Origin: Flavobacterium sp. HJJ
Lineage (GTDB): Bacteria; Bacteroidota; Bacteroidia; Flavobacteriales; Flavobacteriaceae
Reading direction: 5' to 3'
NCBI RefSeq assembly: GCF_015351475.1
Contig: NZ_JADKPR010000025.1
Location: forward strand, 1 to 64,000
Length of the DNA: 64,000 nt
In this document: positions 40,083 to 48,969 of the stretch, one piece after another
Layout of the letters: the number at the start of each line of letters is the position of its first letter
How positions within the stretch are numbered: position 1 is the first letter of the stretch
Notes under the pieces: generated by a model
Database searches by the model: none
Told to the model about the DNA's origin: nothing
The model's input: the letters and a program-made list of their open reading frames with translations, nothing else
Made by a program: the position numbers and the translations under genes

Positions 40083-41342
40083 TCATTTAGAATCAGCAAA
40101 AAGAGATTGTACAATTTTTCCCTTTAAGATTTCTTTTTCCTTTTTTACGATATAAACTAAACGATAAGCAATAACAAAACCAATTAAACCAAGAGCAGAC
40201 AAGAAAATCCAATTTGCTTTATAACCATAATTTCCAATAATTTCCATTCCTGTTTTTGTGCTTATTATCTGAGCGATACTATAACTCATGGTAAATACTG
40301 CCATGAATTTGCCTTCGTGTTTTTTTAAAGATCTTTTTTTAACAAAGGAGTTTGCAAACGGAAAAGTAAACATCATACCTACTGTCATTAACAGCATCAT
40401 CAGAATTAGTGTGAAAACATTTCCTTCAATCAACAGAAACAAATACGCTAAAGACATTGCTAAAACACCATAACTAACGACCATTAGTTTGTTGATATTA
40501 TTTGTTTCAACATATTTTACAATTGGCAGCTCAAAAAGTAAAATTAAAACACCATTCAATGCCAAAAACAAAGCTCCTTGGAAACTTGAAAAATTAAAAA
40601 CTTCTTTATAGTATAGAGATAAGGTGGTAAATATTTGAAAAAACAAAATGCCTGTTATCAGTGTTACTAAAAGATGAATTAAAAATGGTTTATCATCAAA
40701 AACGGAACTAGTATCTTTTAGATGTTTAAAAACTTTTAATTTATAAGGTAATTTCTTTTCTTTAATATAGATGTAAAATATTAAAATGCTTAGCATACAG
40801 GTTAAACCATCTATATAAAAAAGAAAATTATAATCTAAAACAGTGATTATTATTCCGCCAATAACAGGGCCAAACATAAAACCTAGATTAACCGCAGAAC
40901 GCACTAAAGATAATGCTCTTGTTCTATTCTCTTTAGTAGCATAAGTGTCTAATGAAACTAACATGGCGGGTCTATACATGTCTGATACAGTCGTTAAAAG
41001 TAAAACTCCGAAGCAAAAACTATAAAAAGTAGTTAAAAACTGCAAAAGGATAAAGAGAATTCCAGTAGTAAATAAACTAAAAATCATCACCTTATAAAAA
41101 CCTATTTTATCAGACAATTTTCCGCTGATCCAAGTTCCTATAAAAGATCCAACTCCAAAAAAAACCATCACCCAGCCAATTTGGCTATAGGTAAAATGGA
41201 GTTCTTCTAACATGTATTTAGACAAAAACGGTACAACCATTGCACCACATCTATTAATAAAAGTTGCTATTGCTAAAATCTTAACTTCTAAAGAAAAATC
41301 TCTAAAATGCTGCAAATAATTGGAAAGTAATTTTTTTATCAT
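40083..41342 (-). CDS. MFS-family transporter
   Basis: 419 residues with about twelve hydrophobic helices. The typical loop 2-3 motif appears as GKLSDKIGFYKVMI near residue 76, and later segments such as RALSLVRSAVNLGFMFGPVIGG are characteristic of the drug-efflux-like branch. It is leftward and begins a run of AT-rich genes. The substrate cannot be assigned. Confidence 0.82.
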   Translation of the reverse strand: MIKKLLSNYLQHFRDFSLEVKILAIATFINRCGAMVVPFLSKYMLEELHFTYSQIGWVMVFFGVGSFIGTWISGKLSDKIGFYKVMIFSLFTTGILFILLQFLTTFYSFCFGVLLLTTVSDMYRPAMLVSLDTYATKENRTRALSLVRSAVNLGFMFGPVIGGIIITVLDYNFLFYIDGLTCMLSILIFYIYIKEKKLPYKLKVFKHLKDTSSVFDDKPFLIHLLVTLITGILFFQIFTTLSLYYKEVFNFSSFQGALFLALNGVLILLFELPIVKYVETNNINKLMVVSYGVLAMSLAYLFLLIEGNVFTLILMMLLMTVGMMFTFPFANSFVKKRSLKKHEGKFMAVFTMSYSIAQIISTKTGMEIIGNYGYKANWIFLSALGLIGFVIAYRLVYIVKKEKEILKGKIVQSLFADSK

Positions 41343-41406
41343 TGCGTAATAATTTGGGAAAATATTTTTTTAACTGTATCTAATAAATTGTATCTAAAAT
41401 TGAAGA

Positions 41407-41874
41407 TTATGGATTCATTTTTATCTCATAATAATAATAATTTGAAATAAAATTCATGCGATTAAAGCCGAAACTTTCATATAGTTGATGTGCAGGATAA
41501 TTTTCGATATCCGTATTTAAAGAGATATGATCTACTTTAGTCCGTCTAGCATAGTCAATACATTTCATCATAATTTCTTTTGCTATATGTTTTCTTCTAA
41601 ATTCAGGTTTAACATATAAATACGATATATGCCAATTGTATTTTATTGCAGATAATACATTTACTTTATAATGCAAAACCAGGAATGCGATAGGAATTCC
41701 ATTTTGTTTTTTTACAAAAATCTTAGCTTTATTTCTATCTAACTTGTGTTTTATAGATACTATTGCGTTTTCTAAATCAAGCAATTGTTCATCAATTAAT
41801 TTAGATTCATAAATTATATCAACTACTGTATGAAAATCGCTAGATTTAATTTCTTCTATTTCTCCAATATCCAT
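41407..41874 (-). CDS. GNAT-family N-acetyltransferase
   Basis: 155-residue acetyl-CoA-dependent transferase. The acetyl-CoA pyrophosphate loop is in VKPEFRRKHIAKEIMMKCID near residue 91 (R/Q-x-x-G/A-like with RRKHIA), and the C-terminal NYPAHQLYESFGFNRMN is a standard GNAT end. It lies 64 bases upstream of the MFS gene on the same strand, suggesting cotranscription. The substrate is unknown. Confidence 0.78.
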   Translation of the reverse strand: MDIGEIEEIKSSDFHTVVDIIYESKLIDEQLLDLENAIVSIKHKLDRNKAKIFVKKQNGIPIAFLVLHYKVNVLSAIKYNWHISYLYVKPEFRRKHIAKEIMMKCIDYARRTKVDHISLNTDIENYPAHQLYESFGFNRMNFISNYYYYEIKMNP

Positions 41875-42195
41875 TAAGAACTGTGTTGCGTTAAAATTAT
41901 ATACGTATTAAATAGATTAATGGTTTTCTTTATTCAAAAAAATTTTCCAAAAAATCGAGTATTATATTCATGTAATGAAATTTATTCCTAAACAGCATAT
42001 TTATTAGGAATGCTGTATGAAAAATTATCTCATACCAAACGAAAATATATAATAATAAAATCTGTAGTCTTTCGACTATAGAGAAGACTGAGGTGAGGAT
42101 AAATTTAACCAGCTGTTTTATATTAGTGTTTGGGTTCAAATAGTTAAAAAGACATAACTAAATGAGAGAAATAAGTTGAATATAAAAATCAAAAA

Positions 42196-42227
42196 ATAGC
42201 GAGCTGTTACAATTAACAACTCGCTAT
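42196..42227. terminator. Bidirectional hairpin terminator
   Basis: ATAGCGAG-C-TGTT (42196-42208), loop ACAATT and AACA-A-CTCGCTAT (42215-42227), with one internal C/A mismatch and a T tract (GTTTTT) after it. The surrounding gap (41875-42325) has no other supported gene. Confidence 0.65.
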
Positions 42228-42325
42228 AAGTTTTTCTAATAATTATCAAAAAAATATTTATTTAGTAGTATTTTTTTTGATTTTAGGTGGTAAAACTTTT
42301 GAAGATAATTTTATAAAAACAGCTT

Positions 42326-42700
42326 TTACAATTTTTCTGCAATTTCTTTTTTGTATTTATTCAATAGCGCTTTGGTCATACCTAAATTTGCTTTAGATGA
42401 ATCAACTGCTAGATAAATAAAATATTCGTTGTTTGCTGAAATATCAATGATGTGTATTTGATTCGTTAGCGTAATCATGATATCATCGATAGATTCGTTT
42501 AATCCTAAAGCACTAATTGCGTTTAGTTTCGCTTTTACAACTTCAAGATTAAATGCTGAAGCTAATTCTGGATCAAAACTTGGTACTGAAGTATCGCTGT
42601 AATAAGAGATACCGCTTTTAATTTCAGATACTGCTACTGCTATGTATCCAGGAATATTTTTTTTTACTTCTTCTCCAAATTGTTTTAAAAAATCTGACAT
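42326..42700 (-). CDS. Roadblock/LC7-like domain protein
   Basis: 124 residues from the ATG at 42700; the open frame extends 30 codons upstream with an AT-rich, hydrophobic sequence that does not look like the family. The visible pattern (YIAVAVSEIKSG, PELASAFNLEVVKAKLNAI, DIMITLTNQIHII, FIYLAVDSSKANLGMTKALL) matches roadblock/LC7-like regulators, which often act as NTPase-associated scaffolds in gliding and polarity systems. No adjacent small GTPase gene is present. An inverted repeat lies upstream. Confidence 0.65.
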   Translation of the reverse strand: MSDFLKQFGEEVKKNIPGYIAVAVSEIKSGISYYSDTSVPSFDPELASAFNLEVVKAKLNAISALGLNESIDDIMITLTNQIHIIDISANNEYFIYLAVDSSKANLGMTKALLNKYKKEIAEKL

Positions 42701-42994
42701 GGTGGTATTTTTTTTAAAATTGTTATATGCAAAAATAAAGTATAATATTTGCAATAGTTGTATATACAATAAAATATAAATATTAAACAAATGTTAAATA
42801 AGGAATAAATGCTTATTTTGGGAATTAGTTGATTTATTAATAACAAAAAGAGATTAAAATTATATTTTTAGATATTAAAAACAATATAAACCCATAAGGA
42901 TTAAGAACATAGTTCATTTTTTTTTCTTAAAATATCAATTAATTATTTAATGTTATGTATCAAAATATTTCTAAAAAAATAAAAAAGGATTATT

Positions 42995-43030
42995 TTAAAT
43001 TGTTTAAATAATGCTATTCAAACAATTTAA
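42995..43030. repeat. Inverted repeat in the AT-rich gap upstream of the roadblock gene
   Basis: TTAAATTGTTT (42995-43005) and AAACAATTTAA (43020-43030) are perfect 11-base arms with a 14-base loop. The 340-base gap 42701-43041 is very AT-rich and contains nothing else that I can support. Confidence 0.5.
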
Positions 43031-43041
43031 AACTAATTAAT

Positions 43042-43554
43042 TTATAAAGGATTATTTTTTTCATAATAACAAATCGACAAATGTGGCTGAACAGGAAACA
43101 TCAAAGTTTCCAGTCCATTGACGGACTCACAATTTTTTGAAACCAAATAATTGCCTTCAACAATACCTATTAATGTTAAAAAAGGGGAATAGAAAGTAAT
43201 ACCGATTTTGTGTTTTGACGGATCAGTAATGTCTGTATTGATAATATCCAACTGATAATTCACAAAAGGTAAATAGTTATTTCCTAACACATCAGTGATG
43301 CGGTGAAGATTACCTTTTAACTGTTTAACATAACCCTCTGCAGCAATGCCAACCAAATAATGCAGCTGTACTGCTTTTTCATTTTCCGACAATAATTCTC
43401 TAAAAGTGTTTTTGGGATTTTCTTTCGAGTTAAATTGCTGGTTTTGCATCAAATATTCTTTGAACGTATCTTCCCATACATATTTATCCCAAAGAAATAC
43501 CGAACTGCTGTCAATCTCAATCCGGTAAGCCAATCGTATTTTAGCTTTATCCAT
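43042..43554 (-). CDS. Uncharacterised 170-residue protein
   Basis: No signal peptide; the sequence has a beta-rich feel (IRLAYRIEIDSSSVFLWDKY, YLPFVNYQLDIINTDITDP, KIGITFYSPFLTLIGIVEGN) and two cysteines late (KNCESV and SICYY). It follows the pirin-like gene six bases downstream on the same strand, so it is probably cotranscribed. Function unknown. Confidence 0.55.
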   Translation of the reverse strand: MDKAKIRLAYRIEIDSSSVFLWDKYVWEDTFKEYLMQNQQFNSKENPKNTFRELLSENEKAVQLHYLVGIAAEGYVKQLKGNLHRITDVLGNNYLPFVNYQLDIINTDITDPSKHKIGITFYSPFLTLIGIVEGNYLVSKNCESVNGLETLMFPVQPHLSICYYEKNNPL

Positions 43555-43560
43555 AATGGT

Positions 43561-44259
43561 TTATAAATTTTCTATTGGCACTTCAAACAATAACAAAACT
43601 GCATTCTCTGAGAGAGCTTCCCATTCAACAGTTTCTATTTTTTTAAGACTCAAACCATCTTTTGCCTGCAGTAATCTGTTTTCAACTTCAAATGCACCAC
43701 TGATTACAAAAACAAATAGGCCGTTCAAATTATTTTTCAACGTATAAAATCCTTCTTTTCTTCCATCATAAATACCGATGAAACCCATAGTGTCTGCAAA
43801 CTCAAAAAGGAGATTCATTTTATTCCTTTCTGAAAAATCAAAATCAATTCTATCGGCATTTAAACAAAAACCAGCTGATTTAGCCGAAAACCAAATTTCC
43901 AAATAACTCACAGTTTCTGATGCATAGGGATTAGAAACCTCAAAGGACATTCCTTTTTGTGCCGAAATGTGCTTTATTTGTTCAATTCTGATAAAATCCT
44001 CATTACCCGTGTTGTCTTTATAATCAATGCCGCCAAACAAAGGCAGAAGAATTACCTCTGTATCAATATCAATGAATGTGAATGTTTTTTTCGAAGGTTC
44101 TAATAGCACTTCATTTAAAACTTTCAAAGTACCAAACGGTTTTCTGGACCAATCATGATACGTCTCAAAATTGAAAACCGACAGCCTTTGAAAAGCATCC
44201 GATTTAGAAATACCTCGTAAATCGGATTTAAAAATTTGGGCTGGAGTTTGCTTGATCAT
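43561..44259 (-). CDS. Pirin-like cupin protein
   Basis: 232 residues with two beta-barrel cupin-like lobes. The first lobe has FIDIDTEVILLPLFGGIDYK and ISAQKGMSFEVSNP, which match pirin/YhaK-type proteins. Classical metal-binding histidines are not obvious, so a metal-free or divergent form is possible. It lies between the intradiol dioxygenase gene (14 bp upstream) and the unknown 170-residue gene. A role near aromatic or quinone chemistry is conceivable but unproved. Confidence 0.62.
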   Translation of the reverse strand: MIKQTPAQIFKSDLRGISKSDAFQRLSVFNFETYHDWSRKPFGTLKVLNEVLLEPSKKTFTFIDIDTEVILLPLFGGIDYKDNTGNEDFIRIEQIKHISAQKGMSFEVSNPYASETVSYLEIWFSAKSAGFCLNADRIDFDFSERNKMNLLFEFADTMGFIGIYDGRKEGFYTLKNNLNGLFVFVISGAFEVENRLLQAKDGLSLKKIETVEWEALSENAVLLLFEVPIENL

Positions 44260-44273
44260 TTTTCTATAAGTGA

Positions 44274-45029
44274 TTAACCGGCAACGTTTATCGTATGCGT
44301 CAACACAAAACCATCGGCAACACTTCCTGTAATTGTCGACATTTCGTTGGCAACACTGTCAGAAAACACATTGTCTGAAGCATTATAGGTATAACCCGAT
44401 AATCCTTTTGTATATCCATTGGCGGTAGATGCGTTGACCAATGCCACAGCACTTCCTGAGCCTTCTGGAAAAGCAATTTGAGTAACCAGTAACGAAGTTC
44501 CCGAAGCGTTGTAAATATGTACGTGAATGTGAGTAGCCCTACTGGTGTACCAGCCTGGAAAAATAGATTTGAAACTTACTAGCCCATTAGCATTGGTTGT
44601 TTGTCTGCCTCTTAAGAAATGAACACTTGTAAAGTCGGCAGACTGCATTGTAGTTCCTCCATATTCAGAATAATAACCGTCTTTGTCGCAATGCCAAATA
44701 TCGACAATTGCTCCAGCCAATGCTGCACAGCTGGCATTGGTGTTTTTGATAGTGATATTGATGGTGAATCCAACTCCTGTTCTATCACTAACAATATTTG
44801 CTGTGACTAATGAAGAAGGTGATTTGGTTGGAAACGGACCTGCTGTTTCTGATGCGGTAACAGAACAGCTTCCAGTAGAAGAACTTCCTCCTGTATCTGT
44901 TGCCTGAGTTGTATCGGATGAAGCAGAAACCGCATCATCATCTTTACTGCATGCGTTAATTATTGGAACAATGCCCAAAGACCCCAATCCTGCTAAACCT
45001 AATCCTCTTAAAAAATCTTTTCTTTCCAT
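44274..45029 (-). CDS. Intradiol ring-cleavage dioxygenase, predicted lipoprotein
   Basis: Fe(III) enzyme family that splits catechol-type rings; about 251 residues from ATG 45029, chosen because it gives a proper signal peptide. The N-terminus has a Tat-like RKDFLRGLGLAGLG and a lipobox-type IINACSKDD, so the protein is likely membrane-anchored outside the cytoplasm. The core shows DIWHCDKDGYYSEYGG and the ligand region FPGWYTSRATHIHVHIY, supplying Tyr and two His. A Ser/Thr-rich linker (about 26-50) follows the lipobox. The pirin-like gene is 14 bp downstream. Confidence 0.82.
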   Translation of the reverse strand: MERKDFLRGLGLAGLGSLGIVPIINACSKDDDAVSASSDTTQATDTGGSSSTGSCSVTASETAGPFPTKSPSSLVTANIVSDRTGVGFTINITIKNTNASCAALAGAIVDIWHCDKDGYYSEYGGTTMQSADFTSVHFLRGRQTTNANGLVSFKSIFPGWYTSRATHIHVHIYNASGTSLLVTQIAFPEGSGSAVALVNASTANGYTKGLSGYTYNASDNVFSDSVANEMSTITGSVADGFVLTHTINVAG

Positions 45030-45161
45030 ACTAAATACAATTTTAAGGTTACTGCTGTAAAAGTATTTAAACACTTAAATGCACTAAAATTTATGAGGTA
45101 ATGTCATGATTTTAAGAGGTAAATAAGATAATAGTATCCTTTTTTAACAGCAAATGCTAAA

Positions 45162-45851
45162 TTACTGTTGATTGAGCAAGGCAAAAAAGGTAACCTCATA
45201 ACTCGCACTTACTGGAATTTCTTCGTCGTTTATGTAGATTATTTTGCTTCTCACTTTTTCTATTTTAGAGATGGAAACAATAAAAGAACGGTGTACTCTA
45301 ATAAATTCAGACTCTGGCAGTTTTTGCAGCAATGCTTTCATGGTCATTCTGGCGACAATTGTTTTTTGGTTTTGAATATGAATTTTGAGATAATCATCCA
45401 GTCCTTCTATAAATAAAATATCCGAAAGCAGAATTTTTATCAGACTGTAATCCGCACGGATAAAAAGATACTGCTGTTCTGAACTCTGATTTTGTGATTT
45501 CCATTGGGAGTATGCTTTTTCAACAGCCTGCTCAAAACGTACAAATGAAATAGGTTTCAGCAGATAATCAGTAGCACTCAATGTAAATCCTTCTACAGCA
45601 TATTCTGAATAAGCGGTAGTGAATATCACCATTGTTTTTCTAGGCAGTTTTTTATAGAAATCAATACCAGAAATAGCAGGCATGTTAATATCCAAAAACA
45701 ATAAATCAACAGGGTATTTTTTCAGATATTTGAGAGCATCCTCTGATTTTGTAAATGTTTTTTCTAAATCGATAAAATCAATTTTACCACAAAAATTTTG
45801 CAAAACCTCAAGTGCAGGCGGTTCGTCATCAAGAGCAATCGCTTTTATCAT
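45162..45851 (-). CDS. LytTR-type response regulator
   Basis: 229 residues. A receiver domain at 1-120 has the phosphoacceptor Asp in LLFLDINMPAISGID, conserved Thr in VIFTTAYSEYAVEGF and Lys in DYLLKPISFVRF. A LytTR DNA-binding domain fills about 130-229. It overlaps the LytS-like kinase gene by four bases, so the two form a coupled two-component system. The dioxygenase gene is downstream of both and leftward, making it a candidate target. Confidence 0.92.
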   Translation of the reverse strand: MIKAIALDDEPPALEVLQNFCGKIDFIDLEKTFTKSEDALKYLKKYPVDLLFLDINMPAISGIDFYKKLPRKTMVIFTTAYSEYAVEGFTLSATDYLLKPISFVRFEQAVEKAYSQWKSQNQSSEQQYLFIRADYSLIKILLSDILFIEGLDDYLKIHIQNQKTIVARMTMKALLQKLPESEFIRVHRSFIVSISKIEKVRSKIIYINDEEIPVSASYEVTFFALLNQQ

Positions 45852-46963
45852 CCTACTTTTAAAGTTAAAGTTACTTGATATGTTTTTGAATTATCATCAA
45901 TTACCAAAACATGATTATTGGGATACAAATGTGTGAGTCTTTCAATTGTATTCTGCAGTCCAATGCCGCTATCGGTTTGTTTAGACTGTACCTTGTTATT
46001 AGAAACAAATAGAGTCAGATACTCGCCAACAATGTTAATCCGGATACAAATTACAGAATCTTCATTTGGATTTACACCATGTTTGAAAGCATTTTCAATA
46101 AATGAAATTAAAATAAGCGGTGTAACAGCCTTACCAAATAGATTTCCTTCCATTGTATAATCAACAGTCACAGTATTTCCCAGACGGGTCTTTTGCAATT
46201 GTATATAATTATTGATGTAATTAATTTCTTTGTCTAATGCGATAACATCATCATTAGCATTTGTAATGATATACCGCATCAATTCGGATAACTGTACCAC
46301 AGCATCGGCAGTTTTATCGTCTTTTTTTATGGCCAATGAATAAATACTGTTCAAGGTATTAAATAAGAAATGCGGATTTATCTGTGCTTTCAAAAATGAC
46401 AGTTCCGATTTCATTTTATCTTCTTCTACCTTTTGAAGACGGATTTTTATGGCAATGAATAAACTGGAAACAACACCAATCAAGTAAACTAAAATAGTAT
46501 GGCTGTACTGTGTTGGAGGTCCTCCAAAATGCGCTTTGGCGTTTGACTCAGGGTGAGTAAATTTATTCGGAAATAAACCATTTGGATGTTTAAATTCACC
46601 TGGTTTTGGCGGATGCATTTCTCCTGAGGGAAATGATTTACCAGATCTAAAATCAAGGAAATTGCGGTCAGGAGTATCAAAAACTGTAGAAATCCAAAGA
46701 AAAAACAATAGAAACAACACCAAAATTACTGCATACCGAATTTGTTTTTCGTTGAAATAAACCTTTGGAATTAAAACATAATAATTGAAATAGAAGAAAA
46801 GCAGTAATAAGAAATAAATAAAAAAATAAATTCTGTCATGCGGATTGCTTGCCAGTTTTGGCAGACTAAAAATACTCCCGGAAGCTGTAAAAGCATACGG
46901 CAAAAACAGAAATATGAAGCACAGACAAAAGTGCATTACATAAAAGGAGATATTTTTTTTCAT
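45848..46963 (-). CDS. LytS-like sensor histidine kinase
   Basis: 371 residues. About four hydrophobic segments fill the first 170 residues, interrupted by an extracytoplasmic proline-, glycine- and histidine-rich loop (about 105-155). The HisK domain has LKAQINPHFLFNTLNSIYSL with the phosphoacceptor His and a C-terminal ATPase lobe with FIENAFKHGVNPNE and SGIGLQNTIERL. It is co-encoded with the LytTR regulator (ATG overlap). The His/Pro-rich loop could bind metal or sense envelope conditions. Confidence 0.9.
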   Translation of the reverse strand: MKKNISFYVMHFCLCFIFLFLPYAFTASGSIFSLPKLASNPHDRIYFFIYFLLLLFFYFNYYVLIPKVYFNEKQIRYAVILVLFLLFFLWISTVFDTPDRNFLDFRSGKSFPSGEMHPPKPGEFKHPNGLFPNKFTHPESNAKAHFGGPPTQYSHTILVYLIGVVSSLFIAIKIRLQKVEEDKMKSELSFLKAQINPHFLFNTLNSIYSLAIKKDDKTADAVVQLSELMRYIITNANDDVIALDKEINYINNYIQLQKTRLGNTVTVDYTMEGNLFGKAVTPLILISFIENAFKHGVNPNEDSVICIRINIVGEYLTLFVSNNKVQSKQTDSGIGLQNTIERLTHLYPNNHVLVIDDNSKTYQVTLTLKVG

Positions 46964-47073
46964 AATCAGATTAATTTCTCAAAAGTATGATTATTAACCT
47001 TTCGAATAAAATTATTGCGATAGAAATGAGAATTACTGCGGTTACTTTCAGAGAAACTGCATAAACAAAAAAA

Positions 47074-47091
47074 GCAACTCTGTCGAGTTGC
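47074..47091 (-). terminator. Intrinsic terminator for leftward transcription
   Basis: GCAACTC-GACA-GAGTTGC forms a perfect 7-bp stem with tetraloop on the minus strand, followed by TTTTTTT. It would end the CoA-transferase transcript about 220 bases after the scoB stop. Confidence 0.78.
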
Positions 47092-47238
47092 CATAAAGGT
47101 ATCAAGTCTTAAGTATTTAAGTTCTACAGAAGTTGATTTTTGAGGAAAATCGAATCCAGCACCATACGTGATACCATCACCTGTATCCAAATTATATGCT
47201 AATTTATAGACTAAAACACAAAAAATCCAGTATTCCAA
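47092..47238 (-). pseudogene. Possible remnant of an outer-membrane barrel protein
   Basis: In the minus frame that runs to 47238, residues such as LAYNLDTGDGITYGAGFDF and VELKYLRLDTF have the alternating pattern and GAGF/KYxR signature of outer-membrane barrels. The sequence then runs into the terminator stem. There is no plausible start, signal peptide or full length, so this is at best a 3' relic. It may also be a chance frame. Confidence 0.3.
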
Positions 47239-47313
47239 GCGATTATAAACGAATCCTCTTTTATAAGTTCTGTCATAAAAACAATTTATAAGAATTCTTT
47301 TTTACTGAAAATG

Positions 47314-47973
47314 TTAATTAATTATCATTTCCGGAATATCACCTTCTACAATCAAGCTGGCTTCAGTCGAGGCGACAATATGTTCGACTGTAACTCCTGG
47401 AGCACGTTCAAGCAGTTTAAATCCTTGGGATGTGATTTCTAAAACAGCCAATTCGGTTACTACTTTTTTTACACAGCCTACGCCTGTTAATGGCAGGGTG
47501 CATTTTTTTAATATTTTGGATTCTCCTGCTTTGTTGACATGCATCATTGCTACAATAATATTTTCAGCCGAAGCAACTAAATCCATCGCTCCTCCCATTC
47601 CTTTAACCATTTTGCCTGGGATTTTCCAGTTGGCAATATCGCCGTTCTCTGAAACCTCCATGGCACCTAGAATAGTTAAATCAACATGCTTTCCGCGGAT
47701 CATTCCAAAACTGGTGGCGGAATCAAAGAAGGAAGCTCCGGGTAAAGTGGTAATTGTTTGTTTTCCCGCATTGATAATATCAGCATCTTCATCTCCTTCA
47801 AAAGGGAACGGCCCCATGCCGAGAACACCATTTTCGCTTTGAAATTCGACATCAATTCCTTTTGGGATATAATTTGCCACCAAAGTCGGAATACCTATTC
47901 CAAGATTCACGAAATAACGGTCTTTCAATTCCTGTGCAATTCGTTTTGCAATTCCTATTTTATCTAATGCCAT
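47314..47973 (-). CDS. scoB: 3-oxoacid CoA-transferase, subunit B
   Basis: 219 residues. The family signature QSENGVLGMGPFP, containing the catalytic Glu, is near residue 52, with GAMDLVASAENIIVAMMHV later. It begins 40 bases after the subunit A gene; the pair forms the heterodimeric enzyme that moves CoA between succinate and acetoacetate (or butyrate/acetate). It would support ketone-body or leucine catabolism. Confidence 0.92.
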   Translation of the reverse strand: MALDKIGIAKRIAQELKDRYFVNLGIGIPTLVANYIPKGIDVEFQSENGVLGMGPFPFEGDEDADIINAGKQTITTLPGASFFDSATSFGMIRGKHVDLTILGAMEVSENGDIANWKIPGKMVKGMGGAMDLVASAENIIVAMMHVNKAGESKILKKCTLPLTGVGCVKKVVTELAVLEITSQGFKLLERAPGVTVEHIVASTEASLIVEGDIPEMIIN

Positions 47974-48013
47974 TTGTTAATGTGTTAATTAGAAAATTAG
48001 ATAATGTGTTTTA

Positions 48014-48712
48014 TTATCTAGCTCTTACTGTTCGCTGTTCTATCCTTTTCTCATATTTTTCGCCTTGAAAAATACGCTGCACTAAAATCCCTGGGATATG
48101 AATTTGATTTGGATCTAAAGTTCCTGCATCGACTAGTTCTTCTACTTCGGCGACGGTGATTTTGGCAGCTCCTGCCATTGCTGGATTGAAATTTCTGGCT
48201 GTTCCTTTAAAGATGAGGTTTCCTGCGGTATCACCTTTCCATGCTTTTATGATTGCAAAATCGGCTTTGAAAGCGTGTTCCATAATATGCATTTTACCAT
48301 TGAACTCACGAATTTCTTTTCCCTCGGCGACTTCAGTTCCATAACCAGCCGGTGTAAAAAAAGCTGGAATTCCAGCCTGAGCAGCACGGCATCTTTCAGC
48401 CAAAGTTCCCTGAGGAATGAGATCCACTTCAAGTTCGCCAGAAAGCATCTGGCGCTCGAACTCGGCATTTTCGCCTACATAGGAAGAAATCATTTTCTTG
48501 ATTTGTTTTTTTTGCAGAAGCAGACCAAGACCAAAATCGTCTACTCCAGCATTATTAGAGATGCAGGTTAAATTTTTAGTTTCTTTTTGAACCAATTCGG
48601 CGATGGAATTTTCTGGAATGCCACACAGTCCGAAGCCGCCAAGCATCAGTGTCATTCCGTTTTCAATTCCCTGCAGTGCTTCCTGAACAGTATTTACTTT
48701 TTTATTAATCAT
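48014..48712 (-). CDS. scoA: 3-oxoacid CoA-transferase, subunit A
   Basis: 232 residues, first gene of the two-subunit CoA-transferase. The N-terminal GMTLMLGGFGLCGIPENS and the TPAGYGTEVAEGKEI segment are typical of subunit A. A -7 promoter word TACATTTG (48773-48780, minus strand) lies 60 bases upstream. It is followed by scoB and by a terminator near 47083. Confidence 0.92.
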   Translation of the reverse strand: MINKKVNTVQEALQGIENGMTLMLGGFGLCGIPENSIAELVQKETKNLTCISNNAGVDDFGLGLLLQKKQIKKMISSYVGENAEFERQMLSGELEVDLIPQGTLAERCRAAQAGIPAFFTPAGYGTEVAEGKEIREFNGKMHIMEHAFKADFAIIKAWKGDTAGNLIFKGTARNFNPAMAGAAKITVAEVEELVDAGTLDPNQIHIPGILVQRIFQGEKYEKRIEQRTVRAR

Positions 48713-48772
48713 GATAATTTTTTTATTACTATATCGATTTCGTAATTAATTTATAAAAATGATTTTAGCAAT

Positions 48773-48780
48773 CAAATGTA
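48773..48780 (-). promoter_or_regulatory. -7 promoter element of scoAB
   Basis: On the minus strand TACATTTG matches TAnnTTTG about 60 bases before the scoA start. A suitable -33 is not obvious. Confidence 0.4.
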
Positions 48781-48844
48781 GTAAAATAATCATATTTGTT
48801 CCGCTTTCTTTTTTTTGATTTCTGTTTTTTTTGGTGAGGGAATA

Positions 48845-48935
48845 GGAGCTAGCTGCCGAAGCAGCACGGATAGCCTGACAGCAATAGAAAAAGGAGCCGA
48901 ATAAGCGTTTTGCTATATTGGGCTCCTTGTTCTAG
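48845..48935. repeat. Compound hairpin element between pbp1A and scoA
   Basis: A small stem GCTGC-CGAA-GCAGC (48852-48865) is followed by a larger interrupted stem GGAGCC-AATA-AGC / GCT-TATT-GGCTCC (48893-48926). Its GC content is higher than the surroundings and it lies just downstream of the pbp1A stop, as a terminator or mobile repeat would. It resembles, but does not match, the 9388 and 37393 elements. Confidence 0.5.
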
Positions 48936-48969
48936 CGGTGTCACGTCCTAATGGATAGGATAAGGCTTT

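Noticed and set aside
41930..42139. A 69-codon leftward hydrophobic open frame in an AT-rich gap
   Set aside because: Composition is what random AT-rich DNA gives on translation (Phe, Ile, Leu, Tyr), with no positive-inside charge pattern or ribosome-binding region.
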